From contig NC_034010.1 of the NCBI RefSeq assembly GCF_000346465.2, positions 29,614,787 to 29,678,786 of the forward strand: DNA of 64,000 nucleotides, written 5' to 3'. Of this stretch, positions 22,101 to 34,479 are shown piece by piece (position 1 is the first letter of the stretch; each line of letters starts with the position of its first letter). Position numbers and translations under genes: made by a program. The notes under the pieces are model-generated. The model ran no database searches. It was given only the letters and a program-made list of their open reading frames with translations, and was not told where the DNA came from. The DNA comes from Prunus persica. Taxonomy: Eukaryota > Streptophyta > Magnoliopsida > Rosales > Rosaceae.

Positions 22101-25100
22101 TGGTTGGCAAGAAATGGTTTTGCTCCTACAGACCATGCGGTTGCGTCTTTGGCAAAATCAATTATTGAACCACCTGTTACCGAAGAGGAAGACATAGTGG
22201 GTTGCTCCTTTCTCTTGAATCTGGGGGATGCCTTTAATGGGGTTGAAGTCATTGAAGAGCAGCTTAGAACAAGGAAGGATTACCAAGAAATTTCTAGCAT
22301 CATGAATGTGGGGATGACTTATAGCTTGTTATATAGTTCAGCAATTGAGTGTGAAGGTCCTATGGAAAGGAGGGAGCTGCTACTGAGGAAGTTTAAAGAA
22401 AAGCACACACCACCTAGTACTGGTGTTTTTCTATACTTATTTGCAATCTGCAATGCTATCATTTTACAGCTCTATTAATTACCATATATATGCCAAATAT
22501 ACTTTTTATCATGTCTTTCACCTTTTTGTTCAACACCTTTTCCATGATATGGTGTTACTTAATGGTTTTCTTATGTTATTTTATTGCTTTCAGATGAAAT
22601 AAACAAATTTGACAAGGTACAGTCTACCTTTTGGAGAGAATGGAAACTGAAATTAGAAGACCAAAAGCGCGTTGCAGATCGCTGTAGAGCATTAGAGAAA
22701 ATAATCCCTGGCGTTGACACTGCACGCTTTTTGTCTCGGGACTTTAATTACATTGGAAGTGTTGTTTTTCCCCTGATTGATTCAGTAAAGTTAGAGAAGA
22801 AGCACATTTTGAAGGACGTTTTAAAATTAGCTGATGATAATGGCTTGAACCGTGCAGAGGTAGGCAGCTTCGTAGGCATATATCTCTGAAAACTTCAATA
22901 TAGAAGATAAATTTTTTGCCCATTGGGTGATAGTGTTCTACTGTTTCCTTGCAGGTCTTTCTACGTTATCTGAGTTCTGTCCTTGTTTCTGAGGTTTGGT
23001 CCAATGATGATATTACTTACGAAATTTCAGAATTTAAAGGAGAAATAGTTGGCTATGCTGTAGAAACCATCAAAGCTGTCTCCTCTGATGTATACCCTGC
23101 AATTGATGGATGCAACAAGTTGCGTCTTGCTTACATGTTTGGTCTGTTCTCTGACTGCTACTTGCAACTGGAAGAAAGCAGAAAAGAATTACCAATTATA
23201 CACCCTGATCAAGAGCATCTATCTGGTTTTGGATTATCTCGTTTTTACAAGTTAATGGAGCAAGAGTGCAAGAGAGTTTCGTTTCTTGCGAACCTAAACT
23301 TCAAAAATATTGCTGGCTTAGGTGGTTTAAACTTAAAGTGCTTAAGCCATGAAGTCTACATGCACATATATGAAAGTAGCTTGGAAGCCTTGGCAACGAT
23401 GGTAGAGAGCCTTGCCAGTATATATTCTGACCCATTGTCGAAGGGTCTCATAACATGGCAAGATGTCTACAAGCATCATGTTTTGAGTTTGTTGACACCT
23501 TTGGAGGCTAAAGCCGGAACTGATTCGATCATCAAAAGCACTGAGGACCTTCAATGCTTCATTTGTCAACTTGAGCAGAGCTATGAATATTGCAGAAAGT
23601 ATATTATACTCTTGGCGCATGTAGATTCTTTGAACATTATGAAGCGGTATTTCACCATAATTGTTCCTCTTTTGGGTTCTTATGGGACTCTACCAGATAA
23701 CTCAGCTTGGCAAGAATGTCTTATAATTCTCTTGAACTTTTGGATAAGAATGATTGATGAGATGAAGGACATTGCATCTCATGAGGAAGCCAAAGAAAAT
23801 TGCAGGCTGAATCTGGATTGCTTAGCGTGTTGTCTAAAGATTTTCATGAGGCTGGTAATAGAAGACACTGTCTCGCCAAGTCAGGGCTGGGGTACAATTG
23901 TCAGCTTTGTCAGTCATGGTTTAATTGGCGACTCTGCTTCTGAACCATATATGTTCTGTAGATCGATGATTTTTTCTGGTTGTGGGTTTGGAGCTGTGGC
24001 TGAAGTATTTTCTCAAGCAGTAGGGGGTCCCACTGGTTCCACTTTGGCAGGTGACACTGAAGTCCAGGAACTTCCCCTTCTCTACTTAAATATTTTGGAA
24101 CACATTTTAAAGGATGTGGTTGTCCGTGAGTGGCAGGACTATGAGAACTTGTATAAGCTTTTATCATCTTTGAGTAAATTAGAAGGTGATTTAGAGTATT
24201 TGGATAAGGTCAGGCATTTAGTTTGGGAAAGAATGGCTAAGTTCTCAGATAACCTGCAGCTACCAGGGTCAGTTAGAGTTTGTACTTTAGAGCTTATGCA
24301 ATTCCTCACTGGTAAAAGTACCAAAGGTTTGTCTGCTAGTATACAATCTAGTGTTATGCCATGGGAAGGATGGGACGAGGTGCATTTTATGAGTAACAAA
24401 AGTGAAACTACTGATCAGGGGTTGGTTGATCATAATGATACACCTAACAGGTTTACAAGTACATTAGTTGCCCTCAAATCATCACAGCTTGTGGCAACCA
24501 TATCACCCACCTTGGAAATTACTTCCGATGATCTCTCGAATCTAGAGAAAGCTGTTTCTTGCTTCCTAAAGCTGTGTGATGTTGCTCAATCATATTCCCA
24601 TGTTGGTTCTTTGCTCGCCATGTTAGGAGAGTGGGAAGGATTTTTCTTGGTGAGGGAAGATAAGAAACCCTCTGTAGAAGCTTCTGATGCTGGAAATGAC
24701 TGGAATGAAAACTGGGATGAAGGATGGGAGAGTTTCCAGGAATTAGAACCTCCTGTTAAAGAAAAGGAGAGTTCCTTTTCCATTCACCCTTTGCACGCAT
24801 GTTGGTTGGAGATTTTCAAAAAACTTGTAATGCTCTCCCAGTTTAAAGATGTTCTAAGACTGATTGATCAGTCCTTGCTGAAATCTAATGGGATATTGCT
24901 TGATGAAGATGGTGCGAGGAGCTTGAGCCAGATTGTTCTCGAAAGAGATTGCTTCACGGCTTTAAAGCTGGTGCTACTACTGCCTTTTGAAACGCTACAG
25001 TTGCAGTGTTTGGCCGCTGTTGAAGACAAGTTGAAGCAAGGAGGCATCTCCGACTCGATTGGTGGGGACCATGAGTTATTAATGCTAGTATTATTCTCTG

Positions 25101-25567
25101 GGGTTTTGCCCACTATCATCTCCAATTCTTCCTATGGTAACACTTTATCTTGTATCTGCTATTTGGTCGGCAACTTATCCCACAAGTTTCAAGCAGCTCG
25201 GTTACAAAATGAGAGGCTTGTTCAGAAAGGAAAGGGTGGATGCAAAGAAGAAAATGAGAGTTGGTTGTTGGTTTTTAGAAGAATGCTCTTCCCCTGTTTT
25301 ATTTCAGAGCTTGTGAAGGCAGATCAGCAACTTCTGGCAGGACTCATTGTTACAAAATTTATGCACACAAATGCGTCACTTGGTCTTGTTAATGTTGCAG
25401 AGGCAAGTCTTGGTCGGTTTTTAGAGGTGCAGCTCCATGGACTACATGACCCCCTTGATGAGACGCGTTCGCAAGAAACCTTGAAAAATGTTGTTTCTAG
25501 TTTGAGAGGCAAGTTGGAAAATCTGATCCAGGGTGCATTATCGTTGCTTTCAACCAATGCTAGATGA
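15977..25567 (+). CDS. MIP2: MIP2, NBAS/Sec39-type ER tethering protein
   Basis: Twelve coding exons, all in phase: 15977-16060, 16175-16223, 16371-16544, 16862-17063, 17208-17401, 17865-18858, 19254-20233, 20323-20411, 20690-21049, 21183-22422, 22594-22859 and 22955-25567. They give 2,414 residues, close to Arabidopsis MAG2-INTERACTING PROTEIN 2 (about 2,400). The start MDEPTPTVFYETRRH is the family's N-terminus. A WD40-like propeller covers roughly the first 450 residues (QITILQKEDDY; WSESHDVLGV). The central and C-terminal parts are the alpha-helical Sec39 region, with a Trp/Asp/Glu-rich segment (DWNENWDEGWESFQ) encoded near 24700. In plants MIP2 works with MAG2 (RINT1/Tip20-like), MIP1 and MIP3 to tether COPI vesicles for Golgi-to-ER return. 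Mutants build up storage-protein precursors in seeds. The frame is intact throughout and looks functional. Confidence 0.95.
19028..19093. repeat. CT dinucleotide microsatellite in a MIP2 intron
   Basis: An uninterrupted run of about 33 CT units followed by GTGTGTG, inside the MIP2 intron between 18859 and 19253. Length polymorphism between individuals is likely. Confidence 0.98.
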
Positions 25568-25720
25568 GAAGGCATGATGAGCTTTTTCTTCCCAATCAAA
25601 ATAGTTGTCTTTGCACTCGGAGTGGCGAGTTGTGTATTTTTTTGTTAGGTAGTGATTCGAAATGTATATATTTAAACAAAGAGTGTAAACTAGACGCCAT
25701 GTTTATTGTTTTACTAAAGG

Positions 25721-25803
25721 AATACATATTATCCACTGAGGCGTAGTGATCCTTCTGGCTATCATTTCTTCCGTAATACATATGATCCAACGAGGCGTAG
25801 TGA
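25721..25803. repeat. 53-bp-spaced duplicate around GAGGCGTAGTGAT
   Basis: AATACATATTATCCACTGAG and AATACATATGATCCAACGAG start 53 bp apart (25721 and 25774), and both run into GCGTAGTGAT. They lie just after the MIP2 stop, probably in or beyond its 3' UTR. Confidence 0.75.
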
Positions 25804-25840
25804 TACGAAATATATGGATCTGTTTCAATTGGGGGGAAAG

Positions 25841-25860
25841 GTATATCCCCGCGGCTCCAG
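25841..25860. repeat. decayed copy of the CG-rich palindrome
   Basis: GTATATCCCCGCGGCTCCAG resembles the palindrome found intact at 25899, 25982 and 28171. It is the first of a cluster of three such sites within 165 bp. Confidence 0.5.
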
Positions 25861-25898
25861 TGTTCAAATATTCCCATTTAAACGCAACTAATTGAATT

Positions 25899-25920
25899 AG
25901 TATAGCCGCGCGGCTATACT
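25899..25920. repeat. 22-bp perfect palindrome, copy 1
   Basis: The core GTATAGCCGCGCGGCTATAC is its own reverse complement; one A/T pair extends it on each side. It lies in strongly AT-rich DNA. Confidence 0.95.
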
Positions 25921-25981
25921 ATTGATATTGCAATATTTAAAATGTATTGCCGAGAGGGGCCACTGTCCAAATTTGTTAAAG

Positions 25982-26003
25982 AGTATAGCCGCGCGGCTAT
26001 ACT
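25982..26003. repeat. 22-bp perfect palindrome, copy 2
   Basis: Identical to copy 1 over all 22 bases and 83 bp away. It ends 9 bases before the ATG of the BIN4 pseudogene at 26013. Confidence 0.95.
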
Positions 26004-26012
26004 GTCAAATAG

Positions 26013-28041
26013 TATGGTGGGCCGAAACTCGTCATCGAAGAAGAAGCGCAATGACGAAGAGGATCCAAACCCAACGCCTTCTCCAACAACCTACTCTCAG
26101 AGGTCCCGGCTAAGTCCACGCGCCTCTCACCCGCTCAAACACTGTTGTTACGCACCATGGCGAAGACATTCTCAAGAAATCTGAGCGAAAGAACAGGTTC
26201 CTCTTCTCCTTCCCTGGCCTCTTTGCCCCCATCGGAGGCGGTAAGATCGGTGAGCTCAAGGATTTGGGCACCAAGAACTCCGTCTTATACCTCGATTTCC
26301 CTCTGGTCTACTACTTTCATCCTTGCTCCTTTTCTAATTTTATTTTGCTTGTTTTTGGTTTCTGAGAAAAATTTAACCTACTCTTCTCTCTTTGCGTGCC
26401 CTTCTATACTTTGTGTACATAATTTTCAGAGCTATTGTTTCATACAACTTCCACCTAGAATCATCTTCTTGTTCTTCTTACAGAGTGTGGTAACGCTATT
26501 TTTTACGCATATATTTCAGCATTAGCTTTTCATGTCCCAGATCGTATTTTCCGATGCTTGGTGGATTGGGACACAAGCTGAGAACCGTGAAGAAGCCCAA
26601 CTTGATTTCCCTAAGGAACTTACTGAGGTTAGTTTCTGTTCATATAGGTCTGTCGTGTTGATAGAATGTACATAACATTTTTTGGTGATCCACTCTCAGG
26701 AATTTGTTGGTTTCAGGGACAACACACAGAATATGACTTTAAAGGTGGTGCAGAACGTTCCCCAAATGTTAAGGTTGAAGATAATGTATCAGATGATGGA
26801 AACAAAGATTTGATGAGAGCAACACCTGTTCGACTTTCAGCAAGAACTGCCGGAAAACGGTTCTAGTACCGGCCTAAACATTTTATTGCACTCACTAGAT
26901 ACTGTCATAAGAGATCAGAAGCTGCAGGAATTAAGTACACGCATACTAAATATGCAAAGCAGATACATATATACGTGTACAGATTTGTACAAGAACATAC
27001 AAACACACACACACACCCACATGTACATTATACGTGCTGAGGCCATCTCTGAATGATAACATTGGAAACAAAAGATGTTTTTTACATTTGTGCTGCATTA
27101 CCATATTTGCCTTTTTCAGACCTGTCTGATATACCTATAAGTAATTAGTTTTTATCATCCAAAAGAAAAAGGGAAAAAAATGGATGAAACATATTGCAAA
27201 TAGTTACAAAGGGCACCGATGCCCAATGTCCATTCTGACGTCACTTATTGAAGACGTGAATGCACTCATAGCTTTTCAGCAGATGAGTTGTTGTGTGGGA
27301 ATGTCGTGTAGCCTCTACGGATATTAAATATGTGAACTATTAGACGATTATTTCTATGATATGTGTGGTACCTTTAGTTAGATTATCAATAGATTATTAA
27401 CAATTTTGATATATTTTCTTTTTGTCGAAGAATAATAAAAGAAACGAGAGTGCTTGTTGATCATCCAGAAGGCACACTTTTCTGTGATGTGTCCACACAT
27501 GCTTCAGTAAACTCTCGTTTTGTCACCGATTAATTGTAGATGATGTATCATGCTTACCTTTCCATTTATCTCTAACATTTTAGTTGGTACAGTTTTGGAA
27601 ATGCTTCTTCTGGAGATGATTCTTTTGGAAGCGATACTTACTTAAGTGAAGGAGAAGATGAAAACATTGGGAGACTTGATTCATCATCCGGGCAAGCATG
27701 CTAGTGGGGAATATCCTAATATTTGTCTTAATTTAGTGAATTCCGACATTAAAATTTTACTTTTGTATGTACCCACCAGCTATTTTGTAATTTGAACTTG
27801 GGTTTACCATACATTCATTACATCAACCTTCCATCTCAATTGGCTATACCTTGATTCATTGCCTTAACTGGTTGATACAGACTGAAAATCTCAGCTTTGG
27901 AGACGTTGACATTGATAATGAGGATTCTGTGAAAGGAGCTCAAATTCCAAACAAAATCAGGAGTCCTGTGTGTCAGAAGCTAAATCGAAGAAACAATCCC
28001 ATTCTGCCTTGCAGTGACTACATCTGTGGAGGACTCTCATA
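26013..28041 (+). pseudogene. BIN4: broken copy of DNA-binding protein BIN4 (MIDGET)
   Basis: Exon-like blocks with BIN4 character lie at about 26013-26300 (NRFLFSFPGLFAPIGGGKIG, LGTKNSVLYLDFP), 26541-26627 (VFSDAWWIGTQAE, LDFPKELTE), 26717-26866 (GQHTEYDFKGGAE, ATPVRLSARTAGK), 27593-27703 (DDSFGSDTYLSEGEDENIG) and 27888-28041. Splice sites remain, so this is not a retrocopy. It cannot make the normal protein. In the first block the homologous frame shifts twice (near 26095 and near 26150). The exon expected between LYLDFP and VFSDAWW is absent. Several blocks end in early stops. In Arabidopsis BIN4 is a component of the DNA topoisomerase VI complex needed for endoreduplication. The intact gene is presumably elsewhere in this genome. 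Confidence 0.7.
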
Positions 28042-28170
28042 GAAAGTGGAGACAAAGGTGAAATTTTATGACTTTTATTGTTAGTTTTATTACCCGTGGG
28101 AACTTTATGTTATGTAGCTATGGTATGTTTCAGGACTATTAAGAAGCATGAAACTGAAAACCAAAAAAAA

Positions 28171-28192
28171 GGTATAGCCGCGCGGCTATACC
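28171..28192. repeat. 22-bp perfect palindrome, copy 3 (extends to 30 bp)
   Basis: The same 20-base core as copies 1 and 2, here with flanking bases that extend the self-complementarity to 28167-28196 (AAAAGG...CCTTTT). It lies 130 bp past the last BIN4-like block. Confidence 0.95.
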
Positions 28193-28827
28193 TTTTAAAT
28201 GTATCTTCAACCGACTCAAAATAGTATATACAGCATCGTTTCGTGATCAGCTGAATTCAATTAAATTTTTTTGCTTATATTAATTGGGTAAATGCAGACG
28301 TAAACGTATATGGACCAATTGCGATATCTTGATCTCTAGGAATGCAAGAACCAATTTTTAAGTGCCCTCCCCAAGAAATAGGTTATAACATAAAATTTAA
28401 AAGCATTCGAGCACTGAATCGAATCTACAGGGACCAATTTGTATAAAGATCATAAAACAAAATTGCATTTGCTAATCGTAGGTACAGTTTCACTTAAATT
28501 GTAATGAAGAAACACATAGGCTATGGATGCTATAAAAAGAATAACAATGGCGTTACAAGAAGAGATGATTACTTCGCCGAAAATTTTGCAAAAACTAATT
28601 CACTACCGTAATGACTTGACAACCAAAAACAATTACAGAAGTTCAACCGACCCTTCTTCCTTCCCATCTTTGCTGTGCACACTACTGTTGTCCTTATACA
28701 TTGCAACCTTCACTTTTTTGAAATCGAATACATTCTTAGTTAACAGGAACTTTACCAGTATATTGAACGAATCAGGTCGTTGTCTTCAACCTCTCAAAAG
28801 TCTGGTGGTCTGTCAGCTCAGAATCAT

Positions 28828-31800
28828 TTATATGTTTAATGGCTCTGCCTCGCTGTCCCTTTCCTTCATTGCTACCCAATCTTCAGTCTCTGTTGACAGA
28901 AGCAAGTTATTTCCAACCATAAGCACCAAGAAATAGGATGCTGGATGATCCAAGTCAATATATATGTAGGAGGTTTGCCTAGGATCAGGTTATTGCATGA
29001 CCCATGGATTCAATGTAGGTATCATTTTGATATTTATTGCAGTAATTAAAACTTGAGAGACATGATCTTTAGATGATATTCACTACATGGATATATAAGA
29101 CAAACAATTTGCTTTTAGTGCCAGATAGAGGCGGCAAAGATTATGGGGTGAAAATTGGACTTACTAGGCTTGTCTGCAATTGCCATGAGGCGCCTCTGCA
29201 AGAAACATGCTACAAAGAGGAAAATCGAGCACATACCAAACATAACAGTCATCGGAAATGCATCAACCTTCAAAGACAAACAAAACCAATTAGTTAGTGA
29301 CAGAAGAGGTAGAAAAGAAAGAGAGACAATCACATTCTCTTGTTTCTCTTTTCTTTTTTTGGGTAGAACATTTCTCCGCTGCGTCCACAAGCTCCATAGT
29401 CAACAATATGCACAAAGACTTGCTAATGGTATTGACTGGGTCTTAACTGAGCATGCTTTCATAACATCTTATTTCTAAGGTACTCTGACAAACTGGTTTT
29501 GAAATTTGAGTTTAACTGGTTTCAACTTTACTTAAGGTTATATCAGCACAAAACAAGATTGAACCACCTAAGGGTCAGTTTATCTACTTCGCCCCACATT
29601 CCCAGGTCTAATGCATTTTGAAGTCAGGAATTGTAACATACATTATACAGCACAATGCAGACAAAGATGTTGAGAGGAATACGGAAGAAGTTCATGATGG
29701 TGCTCCTGGCCTCCTCAGGAATGTACTGGGATCTCATCTTCATAATGGATGGCCAGAATAGTCCTACACAAGCCTCAAAGGCACAGAACCCAAGAAGCTG
29801 GATACAACCTGCAAAAGAGATGCTCCCTCCTTTCTCCTTTGAAGGTGCTACCAAGAACTGTTTAAAATTAGCAAAGTTAGAGAACAGCGCAAAACCAGTC
29901 ATTAAGAAAAAAATACACTGGAATCCATAACATACGCTGGTCACAATGGGAAGCAGAAGAGAGGCAGCTGAGATGGCAAAGACAATCTGCATATAGCTCT
30001 CTACTCTGGGTGCTTGGCGAGCCATCAACCGAGATGCAAGGGAGCTTCCAAACATCGAAGACAACATGAATGTGGCAAAAATAAAGCCATGTGGAATATC
30101 CTCGTCATTTGGGCTCAAAGCAGGGGTCCAGAGGAAAACAAAGGTATACATAGAACCTTCAAACAGAGACTGTATCGCACCCAGTAATGCAATTTTCTCA
30201 TCTGAACCACACAAAATATAATACTAAATGAGGAGGAAACACATAACTTATAGAGCAAGGTTAAAAAGAAAATGAAAAACAAAACAAAAGGAAAATTCTT
30301 TCAAGGTAACAGAAAAATAGACTACGAGGTTGAAAAAAGATTGACAATCATGAACTGATCGTGGCTGGTCAGAGCTTTACAGTCCCTCGTGGCCGGTCAT
30401 ATCTATATCTATATAAACATCACCAGTAATGGATTAGAGGATAGTGGTTATTTATACTTCCTTTTATTGGGGTGAAGGGGTCAGAAAGGATTTAGTAACA
30501 GAATGTTGAAGAACAAAATAAAGACAAGGTAATCTCTGTGCAAGCCTATCACCCTTTCCACATACTACATGGCTATTCTAAGGGAAGTTTGGAAAAAAGA
30601 AGAGAAAACAATTAGTAAACAAGATGAATCCAGAACGAAAGCATGTGTCATGTAGAAACAATCACCAGAGTCTCCCATTAAATTAAACATACACAATTTA
30701 TCATCCAAAAATAATATCTTGAAGTATATAGTTAAGACTCTACCAGAAGCAATGGCCACAGCAGCACCCCGGAATTGGGTAAGCAAATCCTTGTTCTCTG
30801 AAGGATCTCCATAATTCTCTGTCCATGAGAATAGAATTACAAACATTCCGATTGTGAGAAAGCACGAAGCAGCGTCGAAGGGTGCCACAGGCCCGAGAGC
30901 CAGTGCATCAACAAGCGTATTCCCAAGCAACCCAGCCAAGATAGCAACAACACCATTGCCAAGAAATATTGCCTTTGAGAATGTTATTGACAACCACTGT
31001 TGTTCAAAGCCTCTCTGCACAGTCAAGAGGAACATCACATATATGATTTACTGATACAAGGGGGGTAACATTCCAAGAACAAAACAATTTTACACAGTCC
31101 ACACCCCAACCAAGGGAAAAATGCTTAGTCAAATGACTGACTAGCTCTTACATCGTTATCAAACTCATTGCCTATGTGGGAAAAAAACAAAAACAAAAAC
31201 AAAAACGACATCCAAATAGAATACAACGACAACAAAATTTGCACCCCAAGCAAGCAAGTCTTTTCTATTTAAACTAACCTGCATGCTAATAGTACCCTTT
31301 AAATACAAAGAGACCATATTCACTGAAACTATACATCTAAGGTGAATATGTGAGTGAAATATTCAAAAAAATAACGAGTGGGCAAAGCAATGACCCCTTA
31401 CCTTGTTGTGTTCTGCAACAAGCCATGATTCAAATGCTGAAAATAGAAGTGATGTGGCAATACCTCCCAAAATACGACCCAACATCAAAATCTTGTATTG
31501 AGGAGAATGCTTGGTGATGCAACTCAGTATGTAAGTTATACAATAAGTCACGCATGCCCTCTTTCGGCCCCTAAATTACAGACATCATCAGCTAACAAAT
31601 GCTATTAATATCTAACAAGCATGAAACCATTAAACAGAGATCAGAGTGGAAAACTCACTGTTTGTCTGCCAGAGATCCAACAATTGTTCCAAACAACATG
31701 GAGGAGCCAAAACCGGCAATGAATAGCTGTCCAATGTCGCCTTTTCCATATCCATATGTACTGTACAGGTAGTAGACATAAGGACCCTGCAACCAGTCCC

Positions 31801-32561
31801 CGGCTATTGGCACATAAACATTAATTTGTCAGTAATTTAGACCATAGTTTCATTCAATTAGAGAAGTTCGAACATAATTGGCAAAATTCACTCAAATTGA
31901 AAAAGTTATGTAATTTTTTTTAAGTACTAAACGCAATCAAGATATGATGCACATATCATCTACTGACTGTGACAACAAATATTTCATTTATTAAGTAACA
32001 AGAATTCAGCTGCCGCAATAGATAGACTAATGTCTCAATATGTGAAGCCATTACAACCATATGCAGCCCAGATCCAACTTCCCACTCACCAATTCAAAAA
32101 GAAAATAGCTAAAATGAAAGCAACGCCACCATCATTTTTCTTTGAGAAAAGCAATAAAGAAAGTCCAAAATTCTTATCTAAAACATGTACAAATCAATCA
32201 AAACTATCAGAAAACAGACTGAATACACAGATCTCACAAATGGTTACTTTAGATTCCACTTGGGAACTCTAAGAACTCTAAGAAAACTTACTAACACCAT
32301 CAGATCGGATCAAAATTCAGCAAATCCAGAGACAGACATTTGCACAGATACGTATATAAACATATTCACATTGAGAGAGATGATATTCAGGTGAGATCTA
32401 GCGGGTTTACCCATCATGAGAGAGTAAACGAAAAGGTAATTGTTCTTGAAGCTATTAAAAGTTGACGACGTATGGATTCGGTCTTTGTTGCTCTTGCTGA
32501 GCTCCGTCGCTGCCACCACCACCCCCAATATCCCAAACACCATGTAGTAGAAGACCTCCAT
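28828..32561 (-). CDS. MFS transporter, molybdate-anion transporter (MOT2/MFSD5) type
   Basis: Seven exons in phase: 32561-32411, 31803-31659, 31570-31402, 31014-30744, 30201-29642, 29267-29165 and 28889-28828. The protein has 486 residues and the multi-pass profile of a 12-helix major facilitator. Visible landmarks: N-terminal helix MEVFYYMVFGILGVVVAATE, GDWLQGPYVYYLYSTYGY, the loop 2-3 signature GSLADKQGRKRA, and the C-terminus TEDWVAMKERDSEAEPLNI. The last exon is only 62 bp. Without it the ORF would run through a GTAAGT donor into an unrelated tail, so I prefer the spliced end. MOT2-type proteins of this MFSD5 group move molybdate in Chlamydomonas; in land plants the substrate is less certain. 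The Arabidopsis counterpart is At4g27720 from memory. The 5' UTR is GA-rich (32580-32630). Confidence 0.9.
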
Positions 32562-33550
32562 TGTTACTCACTGCACTCTAAAGAGAAGGAGAGAGAGGGA
32601 GGAAGAGGGAGAGGGAGAGGTAGAGGGAGTGATAATTAAAGGTACGTGAAGAGAGACGGATTGTATTATATATAAACAGAATTGTTTTTTTTTTTTTTGG
32701 GGGTCAGGATATATATAAACAGAATGAGAACAAGTAGAAGGAGAAGTTGGGGCTTCAATCCTGTGTATATCGACTTGTGTTTCTACAATTTATGAACCCT
32801 GCATCGTACGGTTGTACTTTGACTTTTGTGATGTAAAAGTGTGTTGACTCTGAAGTTGTAGCGGGCAAGAGTGCGAGTGTAGGATAATCCCAAGGGTAAG
32901 ACTGCAGAAGAGAGAAACTTGGAGGACGCGGTATGTAATTTATAAGGTCCAAATTGCACCGATGTGACACGCGGCGACATCTAGTTGCGTGATGGAGTAT
33001 TCGTTGGTGTCGGTGGTTCTTTTAAGGTGGGGACATAGCAGTGTAGTGGGATGGAAGTGAAGTGAGTTATTGAAATATAAACAAAAACAGCAGCAGCAGC
33101 AGCACCCAAAACAAAATTAAACGGTTGCGTAAATTGGATCTCGTTCGTACTGAAAGTCTGGAAAGGCCGTGGGGGATTTGCCTTGTTCTTATTCAATTTG
33201 TTTCTACCAGAATTTCAGGAATTTGATATTAATTTTGGATGGATTTTATGCACACACAAAAAAAGTAATTAAGGTTGTTGTAGTGTGAATTGCAAGTATG
33301 CTAATCAACACAGAACAGGGGATCAATTCTTATTTAAAAACGTTATTAACTTGATTACATCAATAAACTTAAAATCTTAAAATGAACGGATCTGATCTGA
33401 GACAACCCTTTAACGGTCCAAAATTATTTTGACTACTTTCAATTTACCAGTCATGTGCTAATTAATGCTCAGACAGATGCTGACTTCGTACTTTAATTTA
33501 ATGATAAATTGACAAATAGCACATATGTCACATAACTCATAGGTCATATG

Positions 33551-33660
33551 GGGTCTTAGCTCAGTAATAGAGTTGTTAACATACAAGTTAGTAGTCTACG
33601 GTTCGATCCCTCATGTGAACATGTGTCTGCTCGAGAGAAGAAATAGACTGAAAAAGAATA
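33551..33660 (+). mobile_element. tRNA-derived SINE-like fragment
   Basis: TAGCTCAGTAAT (33557-33568, like pol III box A) and GGTTCGATCCC (33600-33610, a perfect box B) are spaced as in a tRNA. The 5' and 3' ends do not pair as an acceptor stem, so it is not a working tRNA gene. The 3' limit is uncertain and no target duplication was found. Confidence 0.5.
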
Positions 33661-34061
33661 AAGGATAAAAGGTAATGAGAGCCAGGTTGGAAGGAGGAGG
33701 ATTTATGGTTTTGGGTATGGTCCAATAAAAGGACAAGACAAGGGAGGTAAAGGATGAAAGAAGTTCAAACAGATATCCAGAACCACAAACTCGGATTCTG
33801 GGAGAGATAAAATTGCAAAATATCCATGGCCCAGTGACTTTGAAATCAAGCAATCAAAAGATCTCAAACCAATCAAATGAAAGCAGAGCAAGCACAGGCA
33901 GCACTTCCAATTAATCTATTGTTTCAGCACAACCTAATGATCTATATGATATATTGATCAAACATCATTCTGAACATTCAGTTCAAGAGCTAGCTAGAGC
34001 CTAGATTAGCTGATTAAATTTCTTGGTTTGGTTTTGGGAGCATATATATATAACTTCATAA

Positions 34062-34438
34062 ATGGCTGCTGCTTCTCTTACTTCGATCAGCCTACACTCA
34101 TCTGCATCTTCAGCATTGGGGTTGGCTTCAAAGCAGTGCCAACATAATAATCACACTTGCTGCTGGCTTACGGAGAGATCAGTAAGATCCTCCTCCACAA
34201 CCACAAGGCAACGGTTGTCATCAAGGGGCCTCAAAATCCGCAGTGCAGCAACAAAACAAGTCAAATCGCCAGGTACCGTATAACTAACTCTTCTAATATC
34301 ACAACTACTTCCTTATCTATATGTATATCTTCATCTCTTAAATGAATCCACTCTCACTTGGTTTCTTTTGGAGAGGTTAGCTGAAGAGGAGTGGAAGACT
34401 AAGAGGGAAGTTCTGCTGCAGAACAAGGTGCACCTCCA

Positions 34439-34479
<41 letters not shown>

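Noticed and set aside
26013..26184. 57-codon ORF beginning MVGRNSSSKKK as a separate gene
   Set aside because: It is the shifted start of the BIN4 copy. The homologous protein continues in another frame.
25899..28192. CRISPR-like repeats
   Set aside because: The repeats are palindromes with unequal spacing in plant nuclear DNA. There are no spacers and no cas genes.
33551..33622. Possible tRNA gene
   Set aside because: Box A and box B are good, but the ends cannot form an acceptor stem and the anticodon arm is not convincing. A SINE head is the better reading.
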